Counted from the stretch's first letter, positions 1-10,269 are shown. The stretch is 64,000 bases of DNA from Methanoculleus receptaculi (GCF_033472595.1 NZ_CP137642.1:682001-746000), one strand, 5' to 3'. Made by a program: numbers and translations. Notes: generated from the sequence alone by a model not told the origin.

Positions 1-297
1 TTGAGACATGCCCGCCCGTTTTCGCGGTTCTTCTACCCGCTGCGGATCTACATGTACCTCGCAACGCCGGCCCTCTTCTTCATCGGAAGTGCTCTCTTCA
101 TCGTAGGGCTTGCTCTTGCGTCCACCACCCTCGCTTTCGGGCTCCTCTGTCTCTTCGCCCTGATCGGTTACTTCCGGAGGAGCAGCACGATCGTCTCCTT
201 TACCACGAATCAGGTCTATCTCGCAAAAGGGCTGCTTAACCTAGGAAAAGATATGCGGGTCTGGGAGAGTACGTCAAACAAGTTGGGGACCGGGTAG
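1..297 (+). CDS. Glycosyltransferase, C-terminal membrane part (5' truncated by window)
   Basis: The reading frame is open from base 1, so the N-terminus lies outside the window. The visible 98 residues hold two hydrophobic segments (about residues 17-60), then a basic tail with the pattern NQVYLAKGLLNLGKD..VWE. Such tails close many family 2 glycosyltransferases that carry C-terminal membrane anchors and elongate surface or lipid-linked glycans. No catalytic domain is visible, so the family assignment rests on the tail pattern and on the neighbouring glycan genes. Confidence 0.5.
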   Translation: MRHARPFSRFFYPLRIYMYLATPALFFIGSALFIVGLALASTTLAFGLLCLFALIGYFRRSSTIVSFTTNQVYLAKGLLNLGKDMRVWESTSNKLGTG

Positions 298-365
298 CCA
301 GTCCGGTCTCCCCTCTGCTGAGGGTCCTGAAATCATCAATTTTTACGAAGAAAGCAGGCAGAAGC

Positions 366-1555
366 CCCCCATTTTAGTGGGGGATGAATGCCGTTCTCCG
401 GCAATCTTATTACGCATTGGCGCGCACAAAACCATAATACGTAAGGCCTATCGGTATCGACTCTCTCCCTCAACGTCTCAGGTTACTCTCCTTGAGCAGA
501 CGCTTGAGATCTGTCGGTGGGTCTATAACGATACGGTCGCAGTGCGAAAGAACGCCTGGGAACAGGAGCAGAATTCCATCTCTCTACGAAACCAACAAGA
601 TCCTGCCCCAATGGAAAAAGGAACGACCCGATCTGAACCGGGTTCATTCTCAGGTTCTTCAGAATGTTCAGATGCGCGTTGATCTTGCTTTCAAAGCGTT
701 TTTCCAACGGGTGAAGGCGGGCGAGAACCCCGGCTATCCCCGGTTCAAGGAGAGAGATCGATACGATAGTTTCACGTACAAACAGTCGGGGTTCAAACTC
801 GATGGAGATCGTCTCCATCTCTCGAAGATCGGTGAGGTGAGGATCGTCCTCCACCGACCCATCGAGGGAACGATCAAGACTCTCACAATCCGGCGGTCTT
901 CGACCGGGAAGTGGTACGCCTGCTTCTCGGTCGAGTACGATCCCTCTCCGGCACCGCAGAAGGAGACCGTAGTCGGGATCGATGTCGGTCTCGAATCCTT
1001 CGCCACCCTCTCAAACGGAGAGAAGATCGAGAACCCCCGGTTTTTCCGTACTGACGAGAGGGTTCTCGCCAAAGCACAGAGGAAACTCTCGAAGGCACAG
1101 AAGGACACTCCTGAACGAAAGAAGGCCAGAAAGATCGTCGCACACGTCCACAAACGGATCGTCAACAGACGGCTCAATTTTGCTCACCAGACCTCCCGTC
1201 AATTGGTAGATCGGTTCGGTACAATTGTGTTTGAGGAACTGAACATCACAAACATGCAGAAGAACCACCCTCTGGCAAAAAGCATCGCAGATGTTGCCTG
1301 GAATATGTTTATCTCGATCACGGGGAGCAAAGCGGAGGATGCTGGCTCACGCGTGATCTAGGTGAATCCCAGAAACACATCACAGATGTGCTCCAGATGT
1401 GGGATGATCGTCGCCAAGACACTTTCTGATCGTGTCCACTCCTGCCCACATTGTGGATTGGTGATGGATCGCGACCAGAACGCGGCGATCATTATTATGA
1501 GATTGGGGCTGCAATCTCAGGGGTAACCCAGGATGCCCCTGACTTCAGTTGGGGG
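366..1555 (+). mobile_element. Decayed IS200/IS605-type (tnpB-only) element
   Basis: A broken tnpB is flanked by two hairpins typical of element ends. On the left, CCCCCA (366-371) pairs with TGGGGG (378-383). On the right, CCCC at 1536-1539 pairs with GGGG at 1551-1554 through an inner stem around a TC loop. The right hairpin lies just past the tnpB stop, where IS605-group elements end and where the guide (omega/reRNA) scaffold ends. There is no tnpA. Ends are approximate. Confidence 0.65.
434..1526 (+). pseudogene. tnpB: RNA-guided endonuclease TnpB, frameshifted and interrupted
   Basis: TnpB family nuclease reconstructed from two frames. The N-terminal part (IIRKAYRYRL..) is in frame from 434. 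A shift near 580-590 moves the protein into the next frame (..YETNKILPQWKK..). An in-frame TAG at 1359-1361 is followed directly by VNPRNTSQMCSRCG and the C-terminal zinc finger. The RuvC residues survive: Asp in GIDVGLESFA, Glu in FEELNI and Asp in DRDQNAA. The usual ATG appears as ATA at 434. The gene is damaged at three points, so it is probably inactive. A full-length relative lies at 59133-60359 on the other strand. Confidence 0.85.
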
Positions 1556-1639
1556 AGCAGTCACCCGGAGCACGATCCAGAGCAATAAACCGGATCCTGC
1601 AAGAGGAATATATCATCCTGCAGATAGACTCTCTTATCC

Positions 1640-3460
1640 ATGTGTGGTATTGCCGGGCAACTGCACCTTGCGGGAGGAGCAGCCGATCCAGAGTTGGTCC
1701 GGCGGATGTCCGACCTCCTCAAACACCGCGGGCCCGACGGGGACGGGATCTACGTAGACGGGATGGTAGCGCTTGCTCATCGCCGCCTGGCAATCATCGA
1801 TCTCTCCGAAGAGGGGCACCAGCCGATGACCAACGAGGACGGGACGCTCTGGCTGGTCTTCAACGGGGAGATCTACAACTACCGGGAACTCATGGAGGAA
1901 CTGATCGCGCACGGCCACCAGTTCCGATCGAGGACCGACAGTGAAGTGATCCTGCACGCCTACGAGGAGTGGGGAACCGGTTGCCTGCAACGGTTCAACG
2001 GGATGTGGGCGTTCGCCCTCTGGGACGGGCGGCGCCGCGAACTCTTCTGCGCCCGGGACCGCCTGGGGATAAAACCGTTCTATTACGCCCGAACCGGCGA
2101 CTCGTTCCTCTTTGCCTCCGAGATCAAAGCACTCCGTGTACATCCCGAGGTCGGCAGGCACCCCAACGAGAAGATGGTGTCTGCATTCCTCGCGTGGGGT
2201 CTCGCGGATCACACCGACCAGACGATGTTTGACGGAGTGCTCCAGCTGCTTCCGGCGCACTACATGATCGTCGGAGAGAACGGGATCGTGGAGCATGCGG
2301 CCTTCTGGGAAGTTACCGTCAACCCCGCCCTTGAATCAGAGCCCGATTCCGACGAACACCTTTCCAGGGCGTTCTTAAGCCTCCTTGAAGACGCGGTTGA
2401 TCTCCACCTGCGCAGTGATGTGCCGGTTGGAACCTGCCTTTCCGGCGGACTGGACTCATCCACCCTGACAGTGCTCATCAACCGGGTGCTCCGCCGTGGC
2501 TCTCCCGGCGGGGAGCCCCCGCGCCAGAATACGTTTTCTGCCTGCTTCGAGGACAAACGGTGTGACGAGAGCACCTACATCGATATCGTCGTGGAGAGTA
2601 CAGGCGTCAGGTCACACCGGGTCTACCCGGCCGCCGATGCAATCTGGGTGGATATCGAGCGCCTGCTCTACATCAACGACGAGCCGTTTGCCGCCCTGAC
2701 GCTGTACTCCCAGTACTGCGTCATGCGGCTTGCCCGGGACGAGGTGAAGGTGGTGCTGGACGGGCAGGGAGCCGACGAGCTCCTTGCAGGCTACATCGCC
2801 TACCAGTACTGCCATATCAGGGAGCTGGTCCGGGGGTTCCATATCCTGCGGGCTGCACGCGAGACTCTCGGGACACTCAGACACCACAGTGATTTCCTCT
2901 CGTACACCCTGACGCAACTCTTTGCCCGCAAAAAGCACCGGAACCTGATCCGGATGGAAGGATCCCGCACTCCCCGCTATCGCGGCACCCTGAGCGAGGT
3001 CCTGGAGACCGACCTGATGCGGGCGAACCTGCCCTATCTGCTCCACTGGGAAGACCGGACATCGATGGCCTTCTCTATCGAAGCACGGGTCCCGTTCCTC
3101 GACTACCGAGTCGTGGAATTTCTGGCGTCATTGCCCGTCGACCAGAAGATCCGGGGCGGCGTGACCAAGTTCGTCCTCCGAAAGGCGATACGGGGGCTGG
3201 TTCCCGAAGTGATCCGATGCAGGATGGACAAGAAAGGGTTCGCCACTCCCGAGGAGGTCTGGATGCAGGGGGACATGAGCGAGAAGGTCCTTGAGATTCT
3301 GTCGTCCGAGGCGTTTAAGAGCCGCCCCTACTGGGATGCTGACGCAGTAGCAGAGAGTTATAAGGCCTTTCTCCAGGGGAACATGCCCTACTCATCCGAG
3401 ATCTGGCGTATAGTCTGCTGTGAACTCTGGCTGCGCCGGTTCATCGATCCGGCAGCATAG
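1640..3460 (+). CDS. asnB: Asparagine synthase (glutamine-hydrolysing)
   Basis: 606 residues, the full family length. The ATG gives MCGIAG, placing the Ntn-type nucleophile Cys at position 2 after Met removal, which fixes the start. The glutaminase domain covers about residues 1-210 (RGPDGDG, NGEIYNY, RTDSEV). The ATP-pyrophosphatase domain follows, with SGGLDSS near residue 268. It would amidate aspartate, or act as an AsnB-like amidotransferase on a sugar or other surface substrate. Such enzymes are common in archaeal glycan clusters like this one. It ends in TAG, so TAG is an ordinary stop in this genome. Confidence 0.92.
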   Translation: MCGIAGQLHLAGGAADPELVRRMSDLLKHRGPDGDGIYVDGMVALAHRRLAIIDLSEEGHQPMTNEDGTLWLVFNGEIYNYRELMEELIAHGHQFRSRTDSEVILHAYEEWGTGCLQRFNGMWAFALWDGRRRELFCARDRLGIKPFYYARTGDSFLFASEIKALRVHPEVGRHPNEKMVSAFLAWGLADHTDQTMFDGVLQLLPAHYMIVGENGIVEHAAFWEVTVNPALESEPDSDEHLSRAFLSLLEDAVDLHLRSDVPVGTCLSGGLDSSTLTVLINRVLRRGSPGGEPPRQNTFSACFEDKRCDESTYIDIVVESTGVRSHRVYPAADAIWVDIERLLYINDEPFAALTLYSQYCVMRLARDEVKVVLDGQGADELLAGYIAYQYCHIRELVRGFHILRAARETLGTLRHHSDFLSYTLTQLFARKKHRNLIRMEGSRTPRYRGTLSEVLETDLMRANLPYLLHWEDRTSMAFSIEARVPFLDYRVVEFLASLPVDQKIRGGVTKFVLRKAIRGLVPEVIRCRMDKKGFATPEEVWMQGDMSEKVLEILSSEAFKSRPYWDADAVAESYKAFLQGNMPYSSEIWRIVCCELWLRRFIDPAA

Positions 3461-3490
3461 CCCAGGCAAGGAGGAAGGGGATCTCCTCTA

Positions 3491-4255
3491 TCAGATCTGG
3501 CCCAGGCGGACGTACTGTTTCAGCCCATAACTCGCAAAACTGTAGGTATATTGTATCGCGCGGATGATGCCGGACGGCCCCTTTCGGTAGAGTCCCATCC
3601 CGATGAGCATGTTCCCGAAATAGTGAAAGACCAGTTTCACATTCCTCACGAGCAGCGCCCGCGAGGATATTTTCAGGCCCTGGAGATCTTCTGATGCATT
3701 CCGTCCGATCGCCTCAAACCGCTCCTTCTTCTCTTGCGGATAGTCCTCGAAGTAGCCGCGATGGTGATAGATCGCCTTCGGGACAAACTTGATTCTGCCG
3801 GTGACGATCGCTTTCTCATGGATTGCACCGTAATACCGCAGCCTGTCCCTCTTCGCAAGCCTGACATGGATCTCCGGGTGCCCGCACGGTGTTTCAAGGA
3901 CCGTGCCGTCCGGGAGGACGTCGTGCCTGAGGAACGAGTAGGCGTCGTACTTCGGGGAGGATGTAAGGCCTCGGAGGCTCTCGAGAAGCCCCGGCTCGAG
4001 CGTCTCGTCGGGGTCGAGGATGAAGACCCACTCGTTTCGTGCCTGCTCGATACCGCAGTTCCGCTCGATGGCAAAACTGCCGGAGAACTTCCTCTGGATC
4101 AGGACGGCACCGAACTTCTCGGCAACGCCGGCCGTATTGTCCTCGCTCTGCCCGTCGACGATGACGATCTCATCGACGTATGCCGATATCATCTCAAGCG
4201 ACCGGGCCAGAGCCTCTTCTTCGTTTTTTGTTATAAGGCAGGCTGTGATCCCCAT
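3491..4255 (-). CDS. Glycosyltransferase family 2
   Basis: About 254 residues from the ATG at 4255 (MGITACLITKNEE). GT-A fold signs are the N-terminal LITKNEE, VDGQSEDNT and the metal-binding DPDETLEPG near residue 90. The longer upstream reading frame would run into the preceding gene, so this internal ATG is preferred. It lies 4 bases after the stop of the upstream glycosyltransferase, and the two are probably co-transcribed. The C-terminal hydrophobic stretch suggests membrane association. WaaE-like family members add sugars to lipid-linked glycans; the substrate here is unknown. Confidence 0.85.
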   Translation of the reverse strand: MGITACLITKNEEEALARSLEMISAYVDEIVIVDGQSEDNTAGVAEKFGAVLIQRKFSGSFAIERNCGIEQARNEWVFILDPDETLEPGLLESLRGLTSSPKYDAYSFLRHDVLPDGTVLETPCGHPEIHVRLAKRDRLRYYGAIHEKAIVTGRIKFVPKAIYHHRGYFEDYPQEKKERFEAIGRNASEDLQGLKISSRALLVRNVKLVFHYFGNMLIGMGLYRKGPSGIIRAIQYTYSFASYGLKQYVRLGQI

Positions 4256-4259
4256 GCTG

Positions 4260-5429
4260 TCACCACTTCTTGTCTCGAATCTCAATGTTCTCAAGGGTTC
4301 TCGTATAGATGCCCTGCACGGTGCCGGCGATCCGGGCCCAGGAAAACAGGTCCACTGCCTTCTTGCGGGCCGCAACCCCCATCTCCCTCCGGGTGGTATC
4401 GTTGGTCAGGACATTCACCAGCGCATCGGCGAGCCCGGGGGGATCTTTCGGTTCCACGAGGAGTCCGGTTTTGCCGTCGTCGATGAGATACGGTATGCCC
4501 CCGACGTTTGTCCCCACCAGAGGCTTGCCGCACGCCATCGCTTCAAGCCCTGCGATACTGGTCGCCTCCTTAAGGGAGGGGAGAACCACGACGTCCGCCG
4601 CCGTATACCATGAAGGCATCTCGGCGTTCGGAACCGACCCGGCAAAGATGATGTGATTCTGCACCCCGAGCTCACGGGCCCTCTTCTGGAGCAGGACCAA
4701 CTGATCTGGATACGACCCCCCTACGATGAAGAATCGGGTGTCCGGACACTCCCGGAGGACCGCCGGAACCGCTTCGACCAGGTATTTGACTCCGTTCTTC
4801 GGTTCGAGGCGGCGGGGGCAGAGCACGATCCGGGTCTCCGGTGCGAGGGTGTACTGCTTTCGGAGGTCCCTGGGCGGAACCTCCGGAGAAAATTTGTCCG
4901 TATCCACCCCGTTCGAGACGAACGTGATCTTTTGCCGGGGAACCCCGAGCGACCCGACCGCTCCGGCAAGTTCGTCGCTCGGGGCGATGATCTGATCCAT
5001 GCGTGCGTAGACCCACCGGTACAGCCACAGCATCCTCCCCCGCTCCAGGCGGTCCAGGAAGCCGGAGGTATGCTCGGTTGCAACCCCGGGAACCCCTGAC
5101 TGCAGCCTCGATACGAACCCGTCGGGAAAGACGTAGTGAGAGTGCAGGAGATCGATCTTCTTCTCCCTGACGATACGCTTCACGGTGAAGTACTCGAACA
5201 GGGCAAATACCGGATACAGCAGCACGGTGTTTTTGGGCAGGTAGACTCTGACGATATGAAGACCGTCTACCGTCTCCTCTTTCGGGGCGAAAAACGCATC
5301 TCGAAACGTAACTATCGTGACGTCGTTCCCGAGACTCCGGAGCGCTCTGGCAAGCTCGTAGATATGTGCCGCAATCCCCCCGACGTTCGGGAGGAAATCC
5401 ACCGAGAGTATGCAGATCCTGAGCCCCAT
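4260..5429 (-). CDS. Glycosyltransferase family 4 (GT-B)
   Basis: About 389 residues. I chose the ATG at 5429 (MGLRICILSVDF) because GGGGGAG lies about 5-7 bases upstream; a TTG codon four residues earlier is less likely. The N-terminal Rossmann half has GGIAAHIYELARAL. The C-terminal half has the nucleotide-sugar motif (PSLKEATSIAGLEAMACGKPLV) with the conserved Glu. It is first in a two-gene unit with the family 2 enzyme. Expected role: retaining transfer of a sugar to a surface or lipid-linked glycan. Confidence 0.88.
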   Translation of the reverse strand: MGLRICILSVDFLPNVGGIAAHIYELARALRSLGNDVTIVTFRDAFFAPKEETVDGLHIVRVYLPKNTVLLYPVFALFEYFTVKRIVREKKIDLLHSHYVFPDGFVSRLQSGVPGVATEHTSGFLDRLERGRMLWLYRWVYARMDQIIAPSDELAGAVGSLGVPRQKITFVSNGVDTDKFSPEVPPRDLRKQYTLAPETRIVLCPRRLEPKNGVKYLVEAVPAVLRECPDTRFFIVGGSYPDQLVLLQKRARELGVQNHIIFAGSVPNAEMPSWYTAADVVVLPSLKEATSIAGLEAMACGKPLVGTNVGGIPYLIDDGKTGLLVEPKDPPGLADALVNVLTNDTTRREMGVAARKKAVDLFSWARIAGTVQGIYTRTLENIEIRDKKW

Positions 5430-5590
5430 TCGCTCCCCCAACTACATTTACGCTCGACTCATGTTATGCTTTACCATCTCTATGTTCGCAGGGCAGTTAG
5501 CTCACGGACAAAAAACGGTGCGACAATAGCACTATATACGGCACCGGGTCAATTTTAATGAACTATCGCACCCCATCATGCAGGTGAACC

Positions 5591-6694
5591 ATGAGCGTTG
5601 CGATCATCCTCGGTACACGGCCTGAGATCATTAAGATGTCCCCGATCATCAGGGAGTATGAACGGAGGGGAGACGACTACTTCATCCTCCACACCGGCCA
5701 GCACTACTCTTACTCGATGGACAGGATCTTTTTCGAACAACTGCGCCTCCCGGATGCACGATACAACCTCAACGTGGGTTCGGGCCTGCAAGGGGAACAG
5801 ACCGGGAAGATGCTCGGACAGATAGAGCGGGTTTTGATCGATGAGAAACCTCATGCGGTTCTCGTGCAGGGGGACACCAACACGGTGCTCGCGGGAGCGC
5901 TTGCCGCAGTGAAACTCCACATTCCGGTGGGACACGTCGAAGCCGGACTGCGGAGCAACGACCGGAGAATGCCGGAGGAGATCAACCGGATCACGGCGGA
6001 TCACGTCTCGGACTACCTGTTTGCACCGACCGGTGAGTCGCAACGGAACCTGAGGAACGAAGGGATATCGAAAGAGAAGATCTTCGTCTGCGGGAACACG
6101 GTCGTGGACGCACTCTTCCAGAACCTCTCAATCAGCGAAGAGGCAATAGATCCGCTTAAAGAACTGGGGGTCCGGTCGGGCGGCTACTTCCTGGTGACGG
6201 CTCACCGCCAGGAGAACGTCGATGACCCGGGAAAACTCAGCGACATCCTCGAGGGCCTGGAGCGCGTCGCGACCGAGTACGCGATGCCCGTGATCTACCC
6301 CATGCATCCCCGGACGAAGAAGATGATGGAGCAGTTCCGGCTACAGGCAGGACCCGTCCGTTGCATCGAGCCTCTTGATTACCTCTCCTTCCTCCAGATG
6401 GAGAAACATGCAGGACTGATCCTGACAGACTCGGGAGGCGTGCAGGAAGAGGCATGCATTCTCCGTGTGCCCTGTGCGACGTTGCGGGAGAACACGGAGC
6501 GGCCGGAGACGGTGGCTGCAGGGGCGAACATCCTGGTGGGAACCGACCCGGGTACGATCATGGAAGGCGTGCGGATTATGATGGAGAGGGAGCGGGTTTG
6601 GCAGAACCCCTACGGCGACGGGACGGCGGGGAGGAAGATTGTGGAGATCGTTGGCTTGGTAGATGATTCTATCGCAGAAGGGGGACGAACATGA
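5591..6694 (+). CDS. wecB: UDP-N-acetylglucosamine 2-epimerase (non-hydrolysing)
   Basis: 367 residues with GTRPEIIKMSPI at the start, GDTNTVLAGALAA and HVEAGLRSNDRRMPEE, the family signatures. It interconverts UDP-GlcNAc and UDP-ManNAc in the cytoplasm, supplying ManNAc derivatives for surface glycans or N-glycans. AGGTGA sits just upstream of the ATG. The gene is transcribed away from the family 4 glycosyltransferase across about 160 bases that contain a TATA-like ACTATATAC near 5530. Its stop overlaps the next start (ATGA), so the two are translationally coupled. Confidence 0.93.
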   Translation: MSVAIILGTRPEIIKMSPIIREYERRGDDYFILHTGQHYSYSMDRIFFEQLRLPDARYNLNVGSGLQGEQTGKMLGQIERVLIDEKPHAVLVQGDTNTVLAGALAAVKLHIPVGHVEAGLRSNDRRMPEEINRITADHVSDYLFAPTGESQRNLRNEGISKEKIFVCGNTVVDALFQNLSISEEAIDPLKELGVRSGGYFLVTAHRQENVDDPGKLSDILEGLERVATEYAMPVIYPMHPRTKKMMEQFRLQAGPVRCIEPLDYLSFLQMEKHAGLILTDSGGVQEEACILRVPCATLRENTERPETVAAGANILVGTDPGTIMEGVRIMMERERVWQNPYGDGTAGRKIVEIVGLVDDSIAEGGRT

Positions 6695-7404
6695 GCATAA
6701 AAATCCGGGAGCGCGCCGGAGTTGCAGTGATGCAGGCAGGGCAGGCACTCGGGATCGGTATGGTTAGGATCCCTTTCGGTGTGCTCAGAGGAAAGAAATG
6801 GCAGTTTACTTCTTCCATCCCATCCTGTGCATTTGGAGTCTATGAGCGGCATATTGCGACACGGTTGCAGGGTGTATTGAATGCGGGGGCGGTGTTCTTT
6901 GATATCGGCGCAAACGTTGGGTATTACACACTATTTGCATCCACCCTTGTCGGCGACGCCGGGAAGGTGATCTCATTCGAGCCGGAGCCGGGAAACATGC
7001 AAATGCTCATTGAACATACCACGATCAACAAGTGTATCAATGTTACCCACGTACAAAAAGCACTAGCAGATGCACCTGGAATCATTCGATTTGATGGGAC
7101 TGCACATACGATGTGCAAGTTTTCTGACGACGGTAACATCGAGGTTGAGTGCACCACTCTTGACATGTTCATCCAGAACAGCGGAATCTCACCAGACATT
7201 ATGAAGATAGATGTCGAGGGAGCGGAGGTGAGAGTACTGCACGGTGCTGATATCTGTCTATCGGAGATCAGACCGGAAATTGTACTATCAGTACACGACA
7301 ATTTATTAGATGAGTGTTTGGACCTCCTCTCTGAATACGATTATAACATTGAGCAATTATCACCCGACGACCTGTATTGCGTGCCCTTAGAGAGAGGGAA
7401 CTAG
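6691..7404 (+). CDS. FkbM-family SAM-dependent methyltransferase
   Basis: 237 residues. SAM motif I is DIGANVGYYTLFAS near residue 70; later family signatures are FEPEPGN and MKIDVEGAEVRVLHGA. These enzymes O-methylate sugars or natural products, here probably a glycan sugar. The start overlaps the stop of wecB by 4 bases. It is noticeably more AT-rich than wecB in its second half, suggesting a separate origin. The stop is TAG. Confidence 0.85.
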   Translation: MSIKIRERAGVAVMQAGQALGIGMVRIPFGVLRGKKWQFTSSIPSCAFGVYERHIATRLQGVLNAGAVFFDIGANVGYYTLFASTLVGDAGKVISFEPEPGNMQMLIEHTTINKCINVTHVQKALADAPGIIRFDGTAHTMCKFSDDGNIEVECTTLDMFIQNSGISPDIMKIDVEGAEVRVLHGADICLSEIRPEIVLSVHDNLLDECLDLLSEYDYNIEQLSPDDLYCVPLERGN

Positions 7405-7465
7405 TGCCATGTCAACCCAGATATCAAATAAATATGCGATAGTATAACGTGGGCGTCACCTGTGA

Positions 7466-7480
7466 ATAACCAATTTATAT
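7466..7480 (+). promoter_or_regulatory. Orphan TATA-like promoter element before the IS256 insertion
   Basis: An AT-rich AATTTATATG lies in the gap between the FkbM gene and the IS256-type element. No gene starts within 100 bases downstream on this strand. It may once have served the glycosyltransferase at 9.1-10.3 kb, now separated from it by the insertion. This is inference from layout only. Confidence 0.3.
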
Positions 7481-7550
7481 GCAACTTTATCCAATCAAAC
7501 TTGAAGCAAATATAAGGACATCATAGAGATAGAGGGTAGTGTTTCAAATC

Positions 7551-8775
7551 TTCTGTAATTCTTCTGAGTCCTGTCTCCTTGTTTGATCATTCCCCCTTTA
7601 TCGTCAAATATTTTCTGCCGGTCACCCACTCCTCATTGATGTCCATCAGGATGGATCCTGCCAGCCTGAGGAGTGACTCTTCATTGGGAAATGCCCCTAC
7701 AACTTTGGTTCTCCGTTTCAGTTCCTTGTTGACTCTTTCCATCATGTTCGTCGTTCTGAGCCGTTTCCCGTGCGGTTTTGGGAATGCCGTGTAACTCAAG
7801 AGCCTCGGGAGGAATCGCTTGATCGTATTGGCTGCCTTCCGGTATCCGCGTGCGTTCAGGTCATCTGCAAGCTGCCGAAGTCTCTTCTCGTTCCCATATG
7901 CCTCCTTCAGCCCCTCTACAACCTCTTTCTGATGTTTCCGGGGAATATTCCTCAAGACGGCCCGGGTACAATGCACCTGACACATCTGCCAGGATGCGCC
8001 GAGGAAGGCGGCTTCCGCCGCCTTCTGGATGCCGGTATGCCCATCCGAGATGACCAGTTGGATTCCCTGCAGTCCTCGCTCTTTGAGGTCTTCGAACAAT
8101 CCCGACCAGAATTCTTCATTCTCACAGTCGGTGACTCTCGCACCCAGGATCTCCCGGTAGCCGTCGTCCCGGACGCCGGCGACCACCAGGACCGCTTTGG
8201 TGACGTATCGTGCTCCGTCGCGGACTTTGTAGTAGGACGCATCCACGAAGAGGTAGGGAATCGCCTGTTCGATCGGCCGCAGGAGGAATGCCTGCACGTG
8301 GTCGTCGAGGTCCTTGGCCATCCGGGAGACCGAAGCCGGGGAAACCTGATCGACCCCCAGATGACTGACGATCTCCCGGATCTTTCTCGTCGAAACTCCC
8401 TGGAGGTAGGATTCGACGATTGCGTTCACTAGAGCTTTCTCCACCCGGGCGTAGCGCCCGAAGACCTGCGTCTCAAACGGGAACTCGCGGAACTGGGGTT
8501 TCTGGAGGACTGTCTCCCCGTATCGGGTCTTCAAAGAGCGGTCCTTGTAGCCGTTCCGATGCGCTTTCCGCGCATCGGTGCGTTCGTACCGGGCAGTTCC
8601 TGCCTGCTGGAGGGCCTCTGCGAGCATCACCTGGTTGAGGAACCAGGTGATGAGGTTCTTCATGCCATTCTCATTATCGGAGAGATAATCTTCGATTAAC
8701 GCTAAGGGATCCATGGCCCTGTTTCTCCTTTGTCTAAATCTAGGTTGGATCCAGGGCCAATTCCATTTTACAGAA
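7551..8775. mobile_element. IS256-family insertion sequence
   Basis: One full transposase gene fills the element. A short inverted match, TTCTGTAA at 7551-7558 and TTACAGAA at 8768-8775, brackets the gene and marks the approximate ends. The full terminal repeats are imperfect and I could not identify a clean target duplication. Confidence 0.7.
7587..8714 (-). CDS. IS256-family (Mutator-type) transposase
   Basis: 375 residues, apparently intact. The DDE catalytic residues fit the family: Asp in LFVDASYYKVR, Asp in VISDGHTG followed by the CQVHC segment, and Glu in MMERVNKELKRR. The N-terminus (NGMKNLITWFLN) carries the usual MULE-like helical region. The ATG is at 8714. It is read opposite to the flanking glycan genes. 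Confidence 0.93.
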   Translation of the reverse strand: MDPLALIEDYLSDNENGMKNLITWFLNQVMLAEALQQAGTARYERTDARKAHRNGYKDRSLKTRYGETVLQKPQFREFPFETQVFGRYARVEKALVNAIVESYLQGVSTRKIREIVSHLGVDQVSPASVSRMAKDLDDHVQAFLLRPIEQAIPYLFVDASYYKVRDGARYVTKAVLVVAGVRDDGYREILGARVTDCENEEFWSGLFEDLKERGLQGIQLVISDGHTGIQKAAEAAFLGASWQMCQVHCTRAVLRNIPRKHQKEVVEGLKEAYGNEKRLRQLADDLNARGYRKAANTIKRFLPRLLSYTAFPKPHGKRLRTTNMMERVNKELKRRTKVVGAFPNEESLLRLAGSILMDINEEWVTGRKYLTIKGE

Positions 8776-9116
8776 CTTTCGTTACGTTACCGGACTACAA
8801 GTTATCCCCGGGGTCTCATTGCCGATACCTTCAACTAATTCGACAAATAGAGGAGAAATATCGTTTCCTGCAACACTATCAATATCGTGCACGGCGCGAC
8901 CGGGGACTGGGGCCTGGCCAAGCGATCCGCCATGTCATCGTTCACTGCCGTACTACCCGGGCTTGCACACAACCGTGCTTCGCAACAATAAAATTACCGG
9001 GCCATCTTCTACAGATCCAGGGCGAAACCCCTGGGGTTCCGGACCACCCAACCCGACGCTCCTCTGCGATCGGCGGAGCGGAGACAACCCTTAACTACTT
9101 CAAATCGATCGCAAGG
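8776..9116. other. Gap after IS256 with no convincing gene
   Basis: About 340 bases between the IS256 right end and the damaged glycosyltransferase. Short open frames exist but none has a start, ribosome site or recognisable motif. A weak open stretch with HGATGDWGLAKRS near 8890 could be a gene remnant, but I cannot assign it. Confidence 0.4.
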
Positions 9117-10269
9117 GTGCAAGACCGACGAATATCCTCCTTGTCTCCACCCAGGACTACATCCACCACCCGATCCCCTCGAGGCACCACAACATCTTCG
9201 AGGAACTCGCGAGGCGGCACGAGATCCACGTGCCCCACTTCCACGTCAGCAGAGGAGAGGAGCGTGAGACCCTTCTCCACGTCCACGAGGCGACGTGGCT
9301 CCCCATCAAAACCCCCTCCTTCACTACACATTAAACGCACCCTGCCACTACAGGGTCATCAGCAAGATCATCCGCGACCACGAGATCGACGTCGTCGTCG
9401 GGGCGCACGTCCTGGCCGGGACGGCGATGGTCAGAGCGGCTGAGAGGTACGGCGTCCCGGTGGTCTTCGACCTCAAGGACTGGTTCCCGGACTCGGCCGC
9501 TGCCTACTACAAAAATCCCGCTATAAAATGGGTGCTTCGTGAGGGTGTCCTTGCCATAACCCGCTACAACCTGGACCATAGCGACGTCATCACGACGGTC
9601 TCCCCGGGTCTCGTCGAGAAACTCAAGGCATACGGCTACGAGGCGGAGTTGATCACAAACGGTGTCAACACGGATATCTTCCACCCCATGGATGGGAGTG
9701 CGATGCGATCCGCACTCGGAATCGCGCCCGATGCCTTCGTGCTCGGGTTTGCCGGGGCAATCGAACGCTGGTATGCTCTCGATGAGGTGATCCGGCTCTT
9801 TCCGGAGGTTCTCAAGCGGCACCCGAACGCCGAGCTCCTGATAGTCGGCGGTTCGCTCTTCACCGGTTACATGGACGAACTGCAGGCGCTTGCTGCCAGG
9901 CTCGGGGTTTCGGGGAAGGTGCATTTCACAGGCACCGTCGATTACAATGACCTCCCCCGCTGCATCGCGCCGATGGATCTCTGCCTCATCCCGCTCTCGC
10001 CCCCTCAATGGGTGGATATCGCGCTCCCGAACAAGTACTTCGAGTACTCGGCGTGCGGGAAGCCGATCCTCTCGACCCCCATACCCGATATGCTCAGGAT
10101 GGGCGGCGACCATATCACCGTCTACAGGGACGGGCAGGAGTTCCTTGAGGGGGTGGATGAGGCCGCCGTGAACCCGCGGTGCTGCACAATCCCGATCGAG
10201 GAGCACGCCTGGAAGAAGAAAGCAGAGGCTTTCGAGAGGATCTTTACCCGGCTGACGGGTAAGACCTGA
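9117..10269 (+). pseudogene. Glycosyltransferase family 4, frameshifted
   Basis: The N-terminal part (TNILLVSTQDYIHHPIPSRH.. to about WLPIKTPS) reads in one frame from about 9128. The rest (LLHYTLNAPCHYRVISKIIRD..) is in another, with the shift near the C-run at 9308-9315. The C-terminal half is complete: GVNTDIF, LGFAGAIERWYAL and the nucleotide-sugar site near LPNKYFEYSACGKPI. No clear ATG precedes the first frame (ACG at 9128, GTG at 9117 out of frame). It is either a true pseudogene or carries sequence errors. It lies just downstream of the IS256 insertion and just upstream of AglB. Confidence 0.75.

Noticed and set aside
1359-1361. Pyrrolysine readthrough of TAG in TnpB
   Set aside because: TAG is a normal stop for asnB, the FkbM gene, the PIN gene, nikR and eS31 in this window, and the TnpB also has a frameshift and a lost ATG, so decay explains it better.
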